This document shows, piece after piece, positions 1-9,239 of a stretch of DNA of 16,059 bases. The stretch's first letter is position 1. Every line of letters begins with the position of its first letter. Source of the DNA: a bacterium (GTDB taxonomy: Bacteria; UBP15; UBA6099; JAJRTR01); the NCBI GenBank assembly GCA_024278215.1, contig JAJRTR010000131.1:1-16059 (forward strand), written 5' to 3'. The notes beneath the pieces were generated by a model that ran no database searches, was not told the origin of the DNA, and saw nothing but the letters and a program-made list of their open reading frames with translations. Both the position numbers and the translations under genes were made by a program.

Positions 1-82
1 AAGAGCTCTGAAACCACATCTTGATGTTACCGAAAATCAAGTATTTACACCCGTAATCGGTTCATTGCGCAGCTCGGGTTTA

Positions 83-117
83 CTACCCCGTCCGCTTGCG
101 GCGGGGTAGATTATTTT
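83..117 (+). terminator. Terminator-like hairpin at the left edge
   Basis: CTACCCCG (83-90) pairs with CGGGGTAG (102-109), and CCGC/GCGG continues the stem inside after a one-base bulge. On the plus strand it is followed by a T-rich ATTATTTTG, so it would end a plus-strand transcript entering from the left. It also lies directly after the stop codon of the minus-strand glycosyltransferase. Positions 2-109 contain a short open plus-strand frame ending in TAG inside the hairpin. It is too short to judge as a gene end, so nothing is called in 1-82. Confidence 0.55.
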
Positions 118-1646
118 GTGTTGCTGAAAAGGTATAATCTTCCTACAGGCCCTGCAAACGACGCGGGAGTAAAACTTTTCTCATATACAAACTCGAAATT
201 TTCGCGCATGTATTGCATCGTGCGTTCTTCCTGGTCCGGCTTTGTGACGGGGCCAAATCCGTAGAAAGCCCACACACGTCCGTCCTGTGCAACAGCATCG
301 TCCAGTTCCGCCAGTCTCGCGGCGCTCACCTGTGTGGTGTCCTGGAAGTTGTATTTCATGATGTCGAACTGTCCCGGTATTCCGAATGTTTTTAAAGGTT
401 TTTGAGCATAGTATTCGAAAAGTGAGGCCTGGTATGCAGGGTTTATAACAACGACATCGCCCTCGCGCCAATTGTCTTCTATATGGCTGATAATTGTCTT
501 ATTGTTTTCCGCTACAGGCAATCTGATGAAATGTGAGACAACACTGCAAAGCATAAGGATCACAAGGCCTGCCGCCGCGCCATATCTCAGATAGCAGGGG
601 GCAACCCATTTATTGCCGAAAAATGCAATCGCGACTCCTGCATAAAAAAGAGGCGAGAAAACACAGAAATACATTACTTGCAGCCGCAGCCCCAGAAACA
701 ACATCATAAAATATGGCAAAAAGAGTCCCATTCCAAGGTTGGAAACTACAAAGAACACTTCTTTGCGGCTCGGATACTTTGCTGACTGGTAAAAAATCAA
801 AACGTAAACAATCACTGCAAATACGGCAAAAACAATATGTGTTTCAAGCGAAAAGGAACCGAAAGAATAGGATTCGAGAATGTGCGGAACAGCGAAAAAT
901 GGAAGTGTTTTTAAATGTATTACGAGTTTGTCGACAGGAACAACCCCGATTTCGCCGCCCGCCTGTCCCATGAAAGCGAGCATCCATGGAATAAACGTCG
1001 CCGCCGCAACCGCCTGGGCCACCAGCCATGCGGCAAGCTGTTTCTTGTCTCTGCGATGCGCGACAATCACATACAGATTCGCACCGAGGATGAGAAAGCC
1101 ATAGAAATAATGCGTATAAAGCCCGAGGATAAAAACGAGGGCAAGCGGCGTGAGAAGACGATTGTCACGTTCCTGCGACCACCTCCAAAGCAGGTAATAT
1201 CCCACCGCGCCAAGAAGAATAAGAAGGGCTGGATACCTGTATATCTGGGCAAAATCGAGTTGGTATGCGGAAACAGCCGCAAGCGCCGCCGCAAAAATGC
1301 CCGATGTTCGTCCTGCAATGTGGCATGTGAAAAAATAAATTACTACGACCGCTGCGACACTCAGTAGCAGGCACAGAAGGCGAAGTTCCCATTCTGCACT
1401 CGCCCAGCTCTGCCAGAAATGAAATAAAAACACAGGCAGCGGAGGGTTCGACTCCGATGCCGCGCCGGCAATTATGCCGCTGATATTGTGGCTTGCCAGC
1501 AGACGACTGAACGCCTCGTCGATATAAAAAGTGCGTTCCTGAAGAAATGGAATCCGCATCAGGACGGAGGCAGCGCCAATGATAAGTGCATCAATGAACC
1601 GCCAACCGAGGCTTATGCTTCTTCCCTGTGGTTGATTATCAGACAC
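111..1646 (-). CDS. Membrane glycosyltransferase, GT-C fold (PMT/ArnT-like, GT39/GT83 type)
   Basis: This 511-residue polytopic membrane protein probably transfers a sugar from a polyprenyl-phosphate donor to an acceptor on the outer face of the cytoplasmic membrane. About ten or more hydrophobic segments run from residue 17 to about 370. The first extracytoplasmic loop carries the Asp-Glu pair (D43-E44, in FYIDEAFSR) typical of the catalytic region in GT-C enzymes. A soluble C-terminal part of about 130 residues follows the last membrane segment. The start is GTG at 1646, with no clear ribosome-binding site; the next Met (residue 30) would cut into the first membrane segment, so GTG is preferred. 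Acceptor and sugar cannot be told from sequence. It stands alone, 95 bp downstream of the next gene, and ends in TAA. Confidence 0.82.
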   Translation of the reverse strand: MSDNQPQGRSISLGWRFIDALIIGAASVLMRIPFLQERTFYIDEAFSRLLASHNISGIIAGAASESNPPLPVFLFHFWQSWASAEWELRLLCLLLSVAAVVVIYFFTCHIAGRTSGIFAAALAAVSAYQLDFAQIYRYPALLILLGAVGYYLLWRWSQERDNRLLTPLALVFILGLYTHYFYGFLILGANLYVIVAHRRDKKQLAAWLVAQAVAAATFIPWMLAFMGQAGGEIGVVPVDKLVIHLKTLPFFAVPHILESYSFGSFSLETHIVFAVFAVIVYVLIFYQSAKYPSRKEVFFVVSNLGMGLFLPYFMMLFLGLRLQVMYFCVFSPLFYAGVAIAFFGNKWVAPCYLRYGAAAGLVILMLCSVVSHFIRLPVAENNKTIISHIEDNWREGDVVVINPAYQASLFEYYAQKPLKTFGIPGQFDIMKYNFQDTTQVSAARLAELDDAVAQDGRVWAFYGFGPVTKPDQEERTMQYMRENFEFVYEKSFTPASFAGPVGRLYLFSNTK

Positions 1647-1741
1647 CTGATTATTGTATCATAATTATCAGCTTGCATACGTCCACGGAATATTTACATA
1701 CTGCAATAGAGACGAGCTTTATATCAGCACAAACGATTATT

Positions 1742-2191
1742 TTACCTTTTTGCCTTTAATTCCTGCTCGAAGTTCTCGATAAAGTCGACCAGCAGCCCGG
1801 CAGTTGTTTCCGTGAGGCTGCGACAGTGCTCGTAGCGTTTCACGATTTTATCTTTGCCTATCATTTCGCCGCAGTTGGAGGAACCGAATTCCTTAACAAA
1901 TCTCTTTCTGAACAATCGTACCGCCCGTTGCGAAACATGCTCCGAACCGTGCCGATTATCGCGACCATACAGAAGACTCAGCACGATCACAGCGCCCGAT
2001 AATGCGCCGCACGCTTCGCGCATGCAGCCCATTCCATGCCCGAACGCTGTTGCCACTCTCGGAGCGTCAGGCACAAGGTCTTCGTCTATGACATCGTTAG
2101 CCGTAAGCACTATCGACTCTGCGCAATTATAACCTCGACCGTAGTATGTGTCCGCCCTCATCCTTGCTTTATCTTTGTTCAGTTTTTTCAT
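1742..2191 (-). CDS. C_GCAxxG_C_C family protein (putative redox/metal protein)
   Basis: This 149-residue protein shows the Cys pattern that names the C_GCAxxG_C_C family: YNCAES with Cys23, a GxGMGC...CGALSG core with Cys56 and Cys61, and later Cys107 (SSNCGEMIG) and Cys123 (HCRSL). The family is thought to be redox or metal related, often encoded near electron-transfer or transport genes, but no reaction is established. I chose the ATG at 2191 because an AGGA sits about 9 bases upstream and the Lys-rich start fits. A longer in-frame version starting at 2248 would add 19 residues without family resemblance. It appears monocistronic and ends in TAA. Confidence 0.8.
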   Translation of the reverse strand: MKKLNKDKARMRADTYYGRGYNCAESIVLTANDVIDEDLVPDAPRVATAFGHGMGCMREACGALSGAVIVLSLLYGRDNRHGSEHVSQRAVRLFRKRFVKEFGSSNCGEMIGKDKIVKRYEHCRSLTETTAGLLVDFIENFEQELKAKR

Positions 2192-2603
2192 TGTATGATT
2201 TCCTGCCTGGTTTGTTTTATGTATCTGTTCACGGGTAACTGTTCGCAATGGAACATCTGAAATTTCTGGGTTGTCATTCCGGGCGAAGCAGATAATCTCC
2301 AGGTGTATAACGCATTATTTCCAATGCTACCCCCGTGAACAATTACGTTTTTATTATAAATCATCGTAGGCAATGAAAACATATATTGCCCTTAATAATC
2401 CCGCCCCACAGGCACTTGGGGCTCGTCCGTAAACGGCATAATGTTGTCGCCAAAAACTATGCGGTGGAAGCCGGAGTTTTTCACATTATGTTTTTTCTTA
2501 AGCAGGCGACACGAAGCTGGCTCTTCGCAACGATAATAAATATGCGGGCCGATCCGGATCGCAATATCATGTTGCATTGTGCTATCATGAATAGATAGTA
2601 AAG
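2192..2603. other. Intergenic stretch between groEL terminator and C_GCAxxG gene
   Basis: No convincing gene was seen in these 412 bases. A minus-strand open frame at 2392-2577 could encode 61 residues starting MQHDIAIRIG and ending VPVGRDY. It has no ribosome-binding site and no family I recognise, so it is not called. A small CCCCA/TGGGG hairpin lies near 2404-2422. The stretch presumably holds the promoter of the C_GCAxxG gene, but no good -35/-10 pair stands out. Confidence 0.4.
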
Positions 2604-2632
2604 AAAAAAAAGAGCTCTTGCGAGCTCTTTTT
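2604..2632 (-). terminator. Rho-independent terminator of groESL
   Basis: AGAGCTC (2611-2617), loop TTGC, GAGCTCT (2622-2628), with flanking A-run and T-run extending the stem to about 11 bp. Read on the minus strand, the hairpin is followed by eight T residues. It lies 31 bases past the groEL stop codon. The A/T symmetry makes it potentially bidirectional. Confidence 0.9.
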
Positions 2633-2662
2633 GATTTGTCTGAAACTGATGTGTGGCAGGGC

Positions 2663-4641
<1,979 letters not shown>

Positions 4642-4693
4642 AAGTGTCTTCCTCCTTTCAATGCTTATGTTTTTACTCTTGTTTACCCTTTGA

Positions 4694-4720
4694 TTAGCAA
4701 TCAGGTCTTCCAAGTGCTAA
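4694..4720 (-). promoter_or_regulatory. CIRCE operator (HrcA binding site)
   Basis: On the minus strand the sequence is TTAGCACTT, nine bases, GATTGCTAA. The consensus is TTAGCACTC-N9-GAGTGCTAA, so 16 of 18 arm positions agree and the N9 spacing is exact. It begins one base after the -10 hexamer, so HrcA bound here would block initiation, and the element would also lie in the 5' leader of the mRNA. It implies an hrcA gene elsewhere in the genome. Confidence 0.95.
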
Positions 4721-4721
4721 T

Positions 4722-4749
4722 ATTCTAACACAAAATCAAAAAAAATCAA
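4722..4749 (-). promoter_or_regulatory. Sigma-70-type promoter of groESL
   Basis: TTGATT (4744-4749) and TAGAAT (4722-4727) are separated by 16 bases on the minus strand. The predicted start of transcription falls inside the CIRCE element, the usual arrangement for HrcA-repressed groE operons. Confidence 0.75.
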
Positions 4750-4905
4750 GCATCGCAAAAGACTATATTCATTTATTATTGTGCTTATTGTGGTATTAAT
4801 CAGAGATTAAGTCTTTATTTTATGTATTTTCAGTAAATTTCAAGGAAATACGTTGAATATCAGATTAGTTGACAGTATAGCGATAAGGAATTATTAAAAA
4901 TATTG

Positions 4906-5736
4906 TCATAATGGGTAGTGGCGAGACAGAAAATCAAGGATCAGCGGATTGACCAGATGTGGTTTCAGCATCTTGCCCATGTGGTTCATCGGGCGTATGT
5001 GAACTTCGGAATCCGGGATCAATTCGCCCATCCTTATCGACTGTCGAGCGGGAGCCAAAAGGTCGAATGTGCCGCCGATTATCAGTGTGGGCACTTTTAT
5101 TGAAGGTAGACGATCACTGATGTCGTGGCGTACGATTTCTTCGAGTTCGGCGCGTGCCACCTTGGAGCGTGTACGCTGGATGTCCATTATCCATGCGCGT
5201 GTTTTTGCCGGTTCTGTTCCATATATTGCAGAAGCCAGCCATGCGAAGGAATTCATAAGTGAGCGCGAGATGAGCTTCGCCGGCGTGCTGAATCCTATCT
5301 CGACAAATGGCGCTGCATTTTCCCATATAAGTTTTCTAAGCGGTGTGTCGCACATCTTGTAGCCGGTTTGCAGAAGAACCATGCACGAGTAAAGTTCGGG
5401 ATACTTGAAGTAGGTAGCCATAGCGATAGCGCCGCCCGCGCTGTGCCCGATGATCGCGGCCGGCTCGTCGGCGAGTCCGGTTTGCTCGCAGATTTCTTTT
5501 GTGAAGTCCGCCATGGCGTCCATATCGACATCGTCGTTTCTTTTACTGGAACGTCCGTGGCCTGCGCTGTCGATTGTGATGACACGGTAACCCTCGTGCA
5601 CCAGGGCTTCTACCTGTTCGCTCCAGAGGTTGCCCGTCGCGCACCAGCCGTGCAGCAGCAGCACACCGCGTCCGTCTGCCGGGCCGTGCGCTGTATAATA
5701 GATGCGTTGACCGCTGCTCAGATATAGCCAGCCCAT
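4906..5736 (-). CDS. Alpha/beta hydrolase fold protein
   Basis: This 276-residue soluble hydrolase has a complete apparent catalytic triad: Ser99 in the nucleophile elbow GHSAGG, Asp225 in GGTFDLLAP and His252 in MNHMGK. HGW (29-31) would supply the oxyanion hole, and DSAGHGRSS (56-64) is the usual strand-4 turn. Between residues 120 and 200 lies a helical cap. The substrate cannot be deduced; relatives include esterases, haloperoxidase-like and C-C bond hydrolases. There is no signal peptide. The start at 5736 is supported by family alignment (MGWLYLSSGQRIYY as the first beta strands), though the ribosome-binding site is weak. It lies 265 bp upstream of groES with its own direction, and it appears to be a separate unit. 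It ends in TGA. Confidence 0.88.
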   Translation of the reverse strand: MGWLYLSSGQRIYYTAHGPADGRGVLLLHGWCATGNLWSEQVEALVHEGYRVITIDSAGHGRSSKRNDDVDMDAMADFTKEICEQTGLADEPAAIIGHSAGGAIAMATYFKYPELYSCMVLLQTGYKMCDTPLRKLIWENAAPFVEIGFSTPAKLISRSLMNSFAWLASAIYGTEPAKTRAWIMDIQRTRSKVARAELEEIVRHDISDRLPSIKVPTLIIGGTFDLLAPARQSIRMGELIPDSEVHIRPMNHMGKMLKPHLVNPLILDFLSRHYPL

Positions 5737-5764
5737 AATGTGGTTCTCTTTTCCCAGTCTTATT

Positions 5765-5943
5765 GAGCCAATTGCAAAATTATGTTCGTAGCGAGGTCGA
5801 GCGAAATTGTTCAGAGCAAGGCGGAGGTGTAAAATCCTCGCAGGCGTACTTTGTAGAGTACGTCGAGGACGATTTTATGCCGACAACGCCGCTATGGACA
5901 ATAGCAGCCGACCGCACCAGAATCAGAGTTTTGCAATTGGCTC
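5765..5943. mobile_element. 179-bp MITE-like element with 15-bp terminal inverted repeats
   Basis: GAGCCAATTGCAAAA (5765-5779) is repeated perfectly inverted at 5929-5943. The five bases TTATT occur directly on both sides (5760-5764 and 5944-5948), as expected for a target-site duplication. The interior carries no gene. It folds on itself imperfectly: AAAATCCTCG near 5832 faces CGAGGACGATTTT near 5866, around a GTAC/GTAC centre. This looks like a non-autonomous transposable element mobilised by a transposase encoded elsewhere. It sits between the start of the hydrolase gene and the divergent region, so it may have displaced or donated a promoter. Confidence 0.75.
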
Positions 5944-6050
5944 TTATTATGTAGATTCTATCATGTTGGCTATGAAAAGAAAAATGCAAAACGTTCAATC
6001 GTTCATGGGATGGCATTAGTGAAATAATATGCGGAATATTTTTTAAAATT

Positions 6051-6066
6051 AGTGATTCATATCACA
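6051..6066. promoter_or_regulatory. CRP/FNR-family-like operator palindrome
   Basis: AGTGA-TTCATA-TCACA matches the CRP consensus TGTGA-N6-TCACA at nine of ten positions, and the core GTGATTCATATCAC is a 14-bp palindrome. It lies in the divergent gap, about 315 bp from the hydrolase start and about 730 bp from tyrS. Which transcript it would control is not clear, and short palindromes also occur by chance. Confidence 0.35.
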
Positions 6067-6082
6067 TAATGCAGGGTAATAA

Positions 6083-6137
6083 AGAAAAAAGGGCGAGACG
6101 GCCGGATCGACCTTGACAGTCCGGCCGCCTCATTCCC
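6083..6137 (-). terminator. Rho-independent terminator (minus strand)
   Basis: GAGACGGCCGGA (6095-6106) pairs with TCCGGCCGCCTC (6120-6131) with one mismatch, and GGG (6091-6093) can pair with CCC (6135-6137). On the minus strand the stem is followed at once by six T residues and CTTT. No annotated gene reads into it from the right on this strand, so it points to an unrecognised transcript. Confidence 0.75.
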
Positions 6138-6179
6138 AGTCGATTTGATGTTAGTGAAAACCCTCCGATACAAAAGACA

Positions 6180-6218
6180 GGACTGCCCGACTTATGGACA
6201 TGCCGGGCAGTCCCTTTT
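6180..6218. terminator. Strong hairpin terminator, possibly bidirectional
   Basis: GGACTGCCCG (6180-6189) pairs perfectly with CGGGCAGTCC (6204-6213) around a 14-base loop. It is followed by CTTTT on the plus strand and by TGTCTTTTG on the minus strand. It lies 50 bp from the other terminator in a region between two divergent genes, where terminators are not expected. Confidence 0.7.
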
Positions 6219-6324
6219 CCAAGGAAGTTTCTCTTGCGCACCTGCTGTTCCTGCGGTTGTATGTATTATGTATCATTGGTTTTTTTCTGATATTTAACAA
6301 AGCCGATTGAATATCATTGATAAA

Positions 6325-6379
6325 TTCTTCGAGGACACGATCAGGAATTGAAATTCAATTCCGGTCATGTCCCAAGAAG
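6325..6379. repeat. Long imperfect palindrome (cruciform/hairpin)
   Basis: The centre GGAATTGAA-A-TTCAATTCC (6344-6362) is a perfect 9+1+9 palindrome. Pairing continues outward with small bulges through GGACA (6332-6336) facing TGTCC (6368-6372) and TTCTTC facing AAGAAG at the ends, giving a stem of roughly 25 bp. No T-run follows in either direction, so it is not a standard terminator. It could be an RNA stem, a protein-binding palindrome or a REP-type repeat. Confidence 0.6.
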
Positions 6380-6603
6380 CTCCCGATATAAGAGCCGTAC
6401 GTCCCATTTTCCCCATGTACTGCCGATATTTTATGATTGCGCTTCGAAGACCCACTAATCCCTATATATAGGATCCACATTTTTGTGCTATTTGCATAGT
6501 CGGTAATCATCGACAATGATTGTGGTCGAATCCACTATTTAATGTAGTTAAATTACTTACGTTGTGAAAAATGCCTTCAAACAATGGGATATTTCACCGG
6601 CAA

Positions 6604-6650
6604 CGCACAGGTGCCACCAGCGTCGGCTGTGCGATAAGACATCGCTTTTT
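6604..6650 (+). promoter_or_regulatory. Possible attenuator in the tyrS leader
   Basis: CGCACAG (6604-6610) can pair with CTGTGCG (6627-6633). Alternatively GCGAT (6631-6635) can pair with ATCGC (6641-6645) and is followed by TTTTT (6646-6650), a small terminator. The two stems share 6631-6633 and exclude each other, the basic design of an attenuator. The terminator stem is only five base pairs and no T-box consensus is present, so this remains tentative. Confidence 0.3.
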
Positions 6651-6792
6651 CAATCAGCCGGCGTTTCACCGGTGCGGGCCGAACACCTTTGCAATGCCTG
6701 GCGCTTGAACTATTCTCATATCTCAATTAACATTGGAATCCTTGACCGGGCGCATTTCAGACCGGGCGACAATCCGCAATGGACGGTAAATT

Positions 6793-8589
6793 ATGGATAC
6801 AACATTTTTCAGTGAGAACAATATCGAATTTGATGAATTGCAGCACTCGGAGATAAAAGGTGCGGGTGTCACGGGTGCGGCCCAGGTGCTCAACTGCCCG
6901 ATGTCCTATATTGTTACAACAAATCTTTTCGAGGCCGCCGGAGAAATTATTTGCGCAGTCACAGGCGGCGGTGCGCGGCCCGCGCCGGAAGCGGTCGCGA
7001 AGGCAGCCGGCACGGATTCCGCGGCATATATCGAACCCGCGCGCGCCGAGGAACTCACAGGGCTCGGCAAGTTCGATATCAGTCCCCTGACATTGTGGAA
7101 GAAGCATAAACTTATCTGGGACAGGCAACTGCTGGATTATCCATACATAATATTCGCGCGGGGCGGCGAGACCACTTCTCTCAGGGTGGACACACGCGGT
7201 TTCATCCGGGCGGGTGTGATGTCGGCGGATATATCGGGAGCGGCGACAGGAGAAAAAACATCAGCTTACGGCGTTCTGCTGCGTCGCGGATTCATTGACA
7301 GGATCACGGACGAGGCGCTTTGTGAAAAAGTGATGTCCGACACTGAGACAAGCGGATATATCGGGTTCGACCCGACGGCGGACAGTCTGCACGTGGGCAG
7401 CCTTGTGCCGATCATGGCGCTTGCGCACTTGCAGAAGGCCGGGTTGCGCCCGATAGCGCTTGTGGGCGGAGGCACAGCGCTTGTGGGCGATCCCAGCGGC
7501 AAGACGGAACTGCGCAAGATGCTGACCCGTGCACAGGTGGACAGCAACGCGAAAGGTATCGAAAACCAGCTTTCCAATTACATCGATTTCTCCGGCGGAA
7601 ATGCGAAACTTGTGAACAATGCGGACTGGCTTGCGGACTTGACATACATTGATTTCCTGCGTGAAGTAGGTGTTCATTTCTCGGTCAACCGGATGATAAA
7701 AGCCGAGTGTTTCGCCAGCAGGATGGAGAAAGGGCTTTCTTTCATCGAGTTCAACTATATGCTTATGCAGGCTTATGATTTTGTACATCTCGCGGAAGAA
7801 CTCAACTGTCTTGTGCAGATGGGCGGCAGCGACCAGTGGGGCAATATTTGCGCCGGCAAAGACCTCGGACATCGTGTGCATGGCCGCACGATATTCGGTC
7901 GTGAAGCAAAACGCTGCGACCATACGGTGGGCGTGACTTTCCCCCTGTTGAAAAACGCGGCGGGCGGCAAGTTCGGCAAAACCGAAGGCGGCAATGTATG
8001 GCTCGACAAAAACCGCACTTCGATCTTCGACTTTTTCCAGTTCTGGCGAAACGCCGACGACACCGATGTGCGCCGGTTCCTCTCGCTGTTCACTTTCATA
8101 CCGATGGAAGATGTCCGTGAACTTTCCTCGCACGATCCCGGACCGGAACTGAACGAGGCGAAAGAGATACTTGCGTTTGCGGCGACATCGCTTGCGCATG
8201 GAGTCGACCAGGCGTTCGCGGCGGCGGCGACCGCGAAGGAGCTCTTCGGCGGCTACGGAGCGGGATTCATCGAAAAAATCGTGGCGCTCGGGCTGGCAGA
8301 TAAAAACAAGGCGGATGAATTCAAAAACACCGAGAAAGCGAAAATTCCTGAAATAGAGTTGAGGGCGAACGCGCTCGCCGGAGACGGCTATCCCGTGTCG
8401 AAAGCACTGAACGAATTGGGACTGGTTTCGTCTAACGGCGAAGCTAAAAGGATGATCAGGCAGAACGCCGTCACAGTCGATGGAGAAAAGGTTTCCTCTC
8501 CCGGCACCATGCTGCCTGCCGCACCGGCCGGTGCGGAAATCGGAATCCGCGTCGGCAAGAAAAAGCACGGCATTGTGAAAGTAATATAG
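6793..8589 (+). CDS. tyrS: Tyrosyl-tRNA synthetase with fused N-terminal YbaK-like editing domain
   Basis: This 598-residue protein has two parts. Residues 1-150 resemble YbaK/ProX aminoacyl-tRNA deacylases over their whole length: FFSENNIEFDELQHSE at the start, ELTGLGKFDISPL (87-99) for the family's TGY-GGISPL, and the ARGGETTSLRVD strand (122-133). The family's catalytic Lys (Lys46 of E. coli YbaK) aligns with Thr42 in IVTTNLF. Residues 158-598 are a complete class I TyrRS of the E. coli type: GFDPTADSLHVGSL (191-204) with the HIGH-type motif as HVGS, GGSDQWGNI (344-352), the KMSKS loop as KFGKTEGG (393-400), and a C-terminal S4 RNA-binding domain (about 530-598). It charges tRNA-Tyr; the extra domain could hydrolyse a mischarged tRNA or only bind tRNA. 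The frame is continuous. It stops at TAG, with an in-frame TGA five codons later. Confidence 0.93.
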   Translation: MDTTFFSENNIEFDELQHSEIKGAGVTGAAQVLNCPMSYIVTTNLFEAAGEIICAVTGGGARPAPEAVAKAAGTDSAAYIEPARAEELTGLGKFDISPLTLWKKHKLIWDRQLLDYPYIIFARGGETTSLRVDTRGFIRAGVMSADISGAATGEKTSAYGVLLRRGFIDRITDEALCEKVMSDTETSGYIGFDPTADSLHVGSLVPIMALAHLQKAGLRPIALVGGGTALVGDPSGKTELRKMLTRAQVDSNAKGIENQLSNYIDFSGGNAKLVNNADWLADLTYIDFLREVGVHFSVNRMIKAECFASRMEKGLSFIEFNYMLMQAYDFVHLAEELNCLVQMGGSDQWGNICAGKDLGHRVHGRTIFGREAKRCDHTVGVTFPLLKNAAGGKFGKTEGGNVWLDKNRTSIFDFFQFWRNADDTDVRRFLSLFTFIPMEDVRELSSHDPGPELNEAKEILAFAATSLAHGVDQAFAAAATAKELFGGYGAGFIEKIVALGLADKNKADEFKNTEKAKIPEIELRANALAGDGYPVSKALNELGLVSSNGEAKRMIRQNAVTVDGEKVSSPGTMLPAAPAGAEIGIRVGKKKHGIVKVI

Positions 8590-8660
8590 AAATACAACCT
8601 GCCATGAACCGGATATAATATTCATAAAGCACGCAGTTTTTGCAGGAGGATGAACTTACC

Positions 8661-9149
8661 TTGAAAATAGAAGACAGCACGAAAGCAGAATACTACAAGC
8701 GGGTTTATGAATCGATAGACGGACTCTGGTTCCTGATGGTCGAAGCGGACAAGGATTTCGATCATGCGCTGGAGATAGACAGGCGTGTGTGGCAGATTGT
8801 GCCGAAGATACAGGCTCGAAAAATACGTGAACTGCTCGATATTGAAGGCAGGGGTGCTGAGGCCCTCGCGCAGGCGCTGGAAGCGAAGTTCCTCATGGAC
8901 GGCGCGAATGCTGAAATAAGCATTGAAAACAAATCGTTGACAATAAGCATTAAGACCTGTCCGTGGTACGCACTGATGAAAGGTTCGGGACGTGAACCGC
9001 TCGCAGAAAAAGTGGGTACTGTGATATGCGGTACTGAATATCCGGTGTGGCAGAAAGAGTTCGGAGTTGAAGGCGACTTTGTCATAGACGAATTGCAGTG
9101 CGGCGGTGCGCCGGTTTGCCGTATGAGATTCGATCTTCACGAGTTGTAA
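8661..9149 (+). CDS. DUF6125-like protein (related to L-2-amino-thiazoline-4-carboxylate hydrolase-type proteins)
   Basis: This 162-residue soluble protein of unknown function resembles, from memory, the DUF6125 family. It has an N-terminal helix pair with SIDGLWFLMVEADKDFDHALEID, a helical RKIRELLDIEG segment, a central TCPWYALMKGSGRE motif and a Cys-rich end (VICGTEYPVW, then LQCGGAPVCRMRF). Cys residues in CPW, CGTEYP, QCGG and VCR could bind a metal or cofactor. The start is TTG at 8661, because AGGAGG (8644-8649) lies 11 bases upstream; a TTG at 8640 would place that Shine-Dalgarno inside the gene. It follows tyrS by 71 bases and precedes the FtsZ-like gene by 90, so the three may be co-transcribed. 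It ends in TAA. Confidence 0.72.
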   Translation: MKIEDSTKAEYYKRVYESIDGLWFLMVEADKDFDHALEIDRRVWQIVPKIQARKIRELLDIEGRGAEALAQALEAKFLMDGANAEISIENKSLTISIKTCPWYALMKGSGREPLAEKVGTVICGTEYPVWQKEFGVEGDFVIDELQCGGAPVCRMRFDLHEL

Positions 9150-9181
9150 TATATCATGTCGATACTATCGTTCAGAACGTA

Positions 9182-9211
9182 TTGACGACAGCAGAAGCTG
9201 TTGATTATCTT
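9182..9211 (+). promoter_or_regulatory. Possible promoter of the FtsZ-like gene
   Basis: TTGACG (9182-9187) and TATCTT (9206-9211) are 18 bases apart. Transcription would start about 20 bases before the ATG at 9240. The -10 box matches the consensus at only four of six positions. Confidence 0.3.
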
Positions 9212-9239
9212 TCATAACCAGGAGCGGGAAAAAACAGCA

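Larger units (their letters stand above)
6219..6792. other. Non-coding stretch upstream of tyrS
   Basis: No supported gene lies here. It contains the long palindrome at 6325-6379, a CCTATATATAGG palindrome at 6461-6472, a possible attenuator at 6604-6650, and two 9-bp direct repeats GACCGGGCG (6744-6752 and 6760-6768) just before the tyrS start. A minus-strand frame at 6294-6455 (53 codons, GTG start) would be followed by the two terminators, but it has no recognisable product. No T-box sequence, rRNA, tRNA or standard small RNA was recognised. Confidence 0.4.

Noticed and set aside
2392-2577. 61-codon minus-strand frame between groEL and the C_GCAxxG gene
   Set aside because: No ribosome-binding site and no recognisable family, and it begins directly behind the groEL terminator; left as part of the intergenic entry.
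6294-6455. 53-codon minus-strand frame with a GTG start
   Set aside because: It spans the long palindrome, has only a weak ribosome-binding site and resembles nothing I know; kept only as support for a possible hidden transcript.
6601-6625. Possible T-box upstream of tyrS (AGGTGCCACCAGCG resembling AGGGTGGNACCGCG)
   Set aside because: The UGGN bulge needed to pair with the tRNA end is missing and no specifier loop was seen.
8614-8619. TATAAT as a promoter for the DUF6125-like gene
   Set aside because: No acceptable -35 hexamer at 16-18 bases upstream; co-transcription with tyrS is as likely.
7261-8625. Long minus-strand open frame (454 codons) opposite tyrS
   Set aside because: It is the antisense shadow of the synthetase, without family motifs; the plus-strand product is clear.
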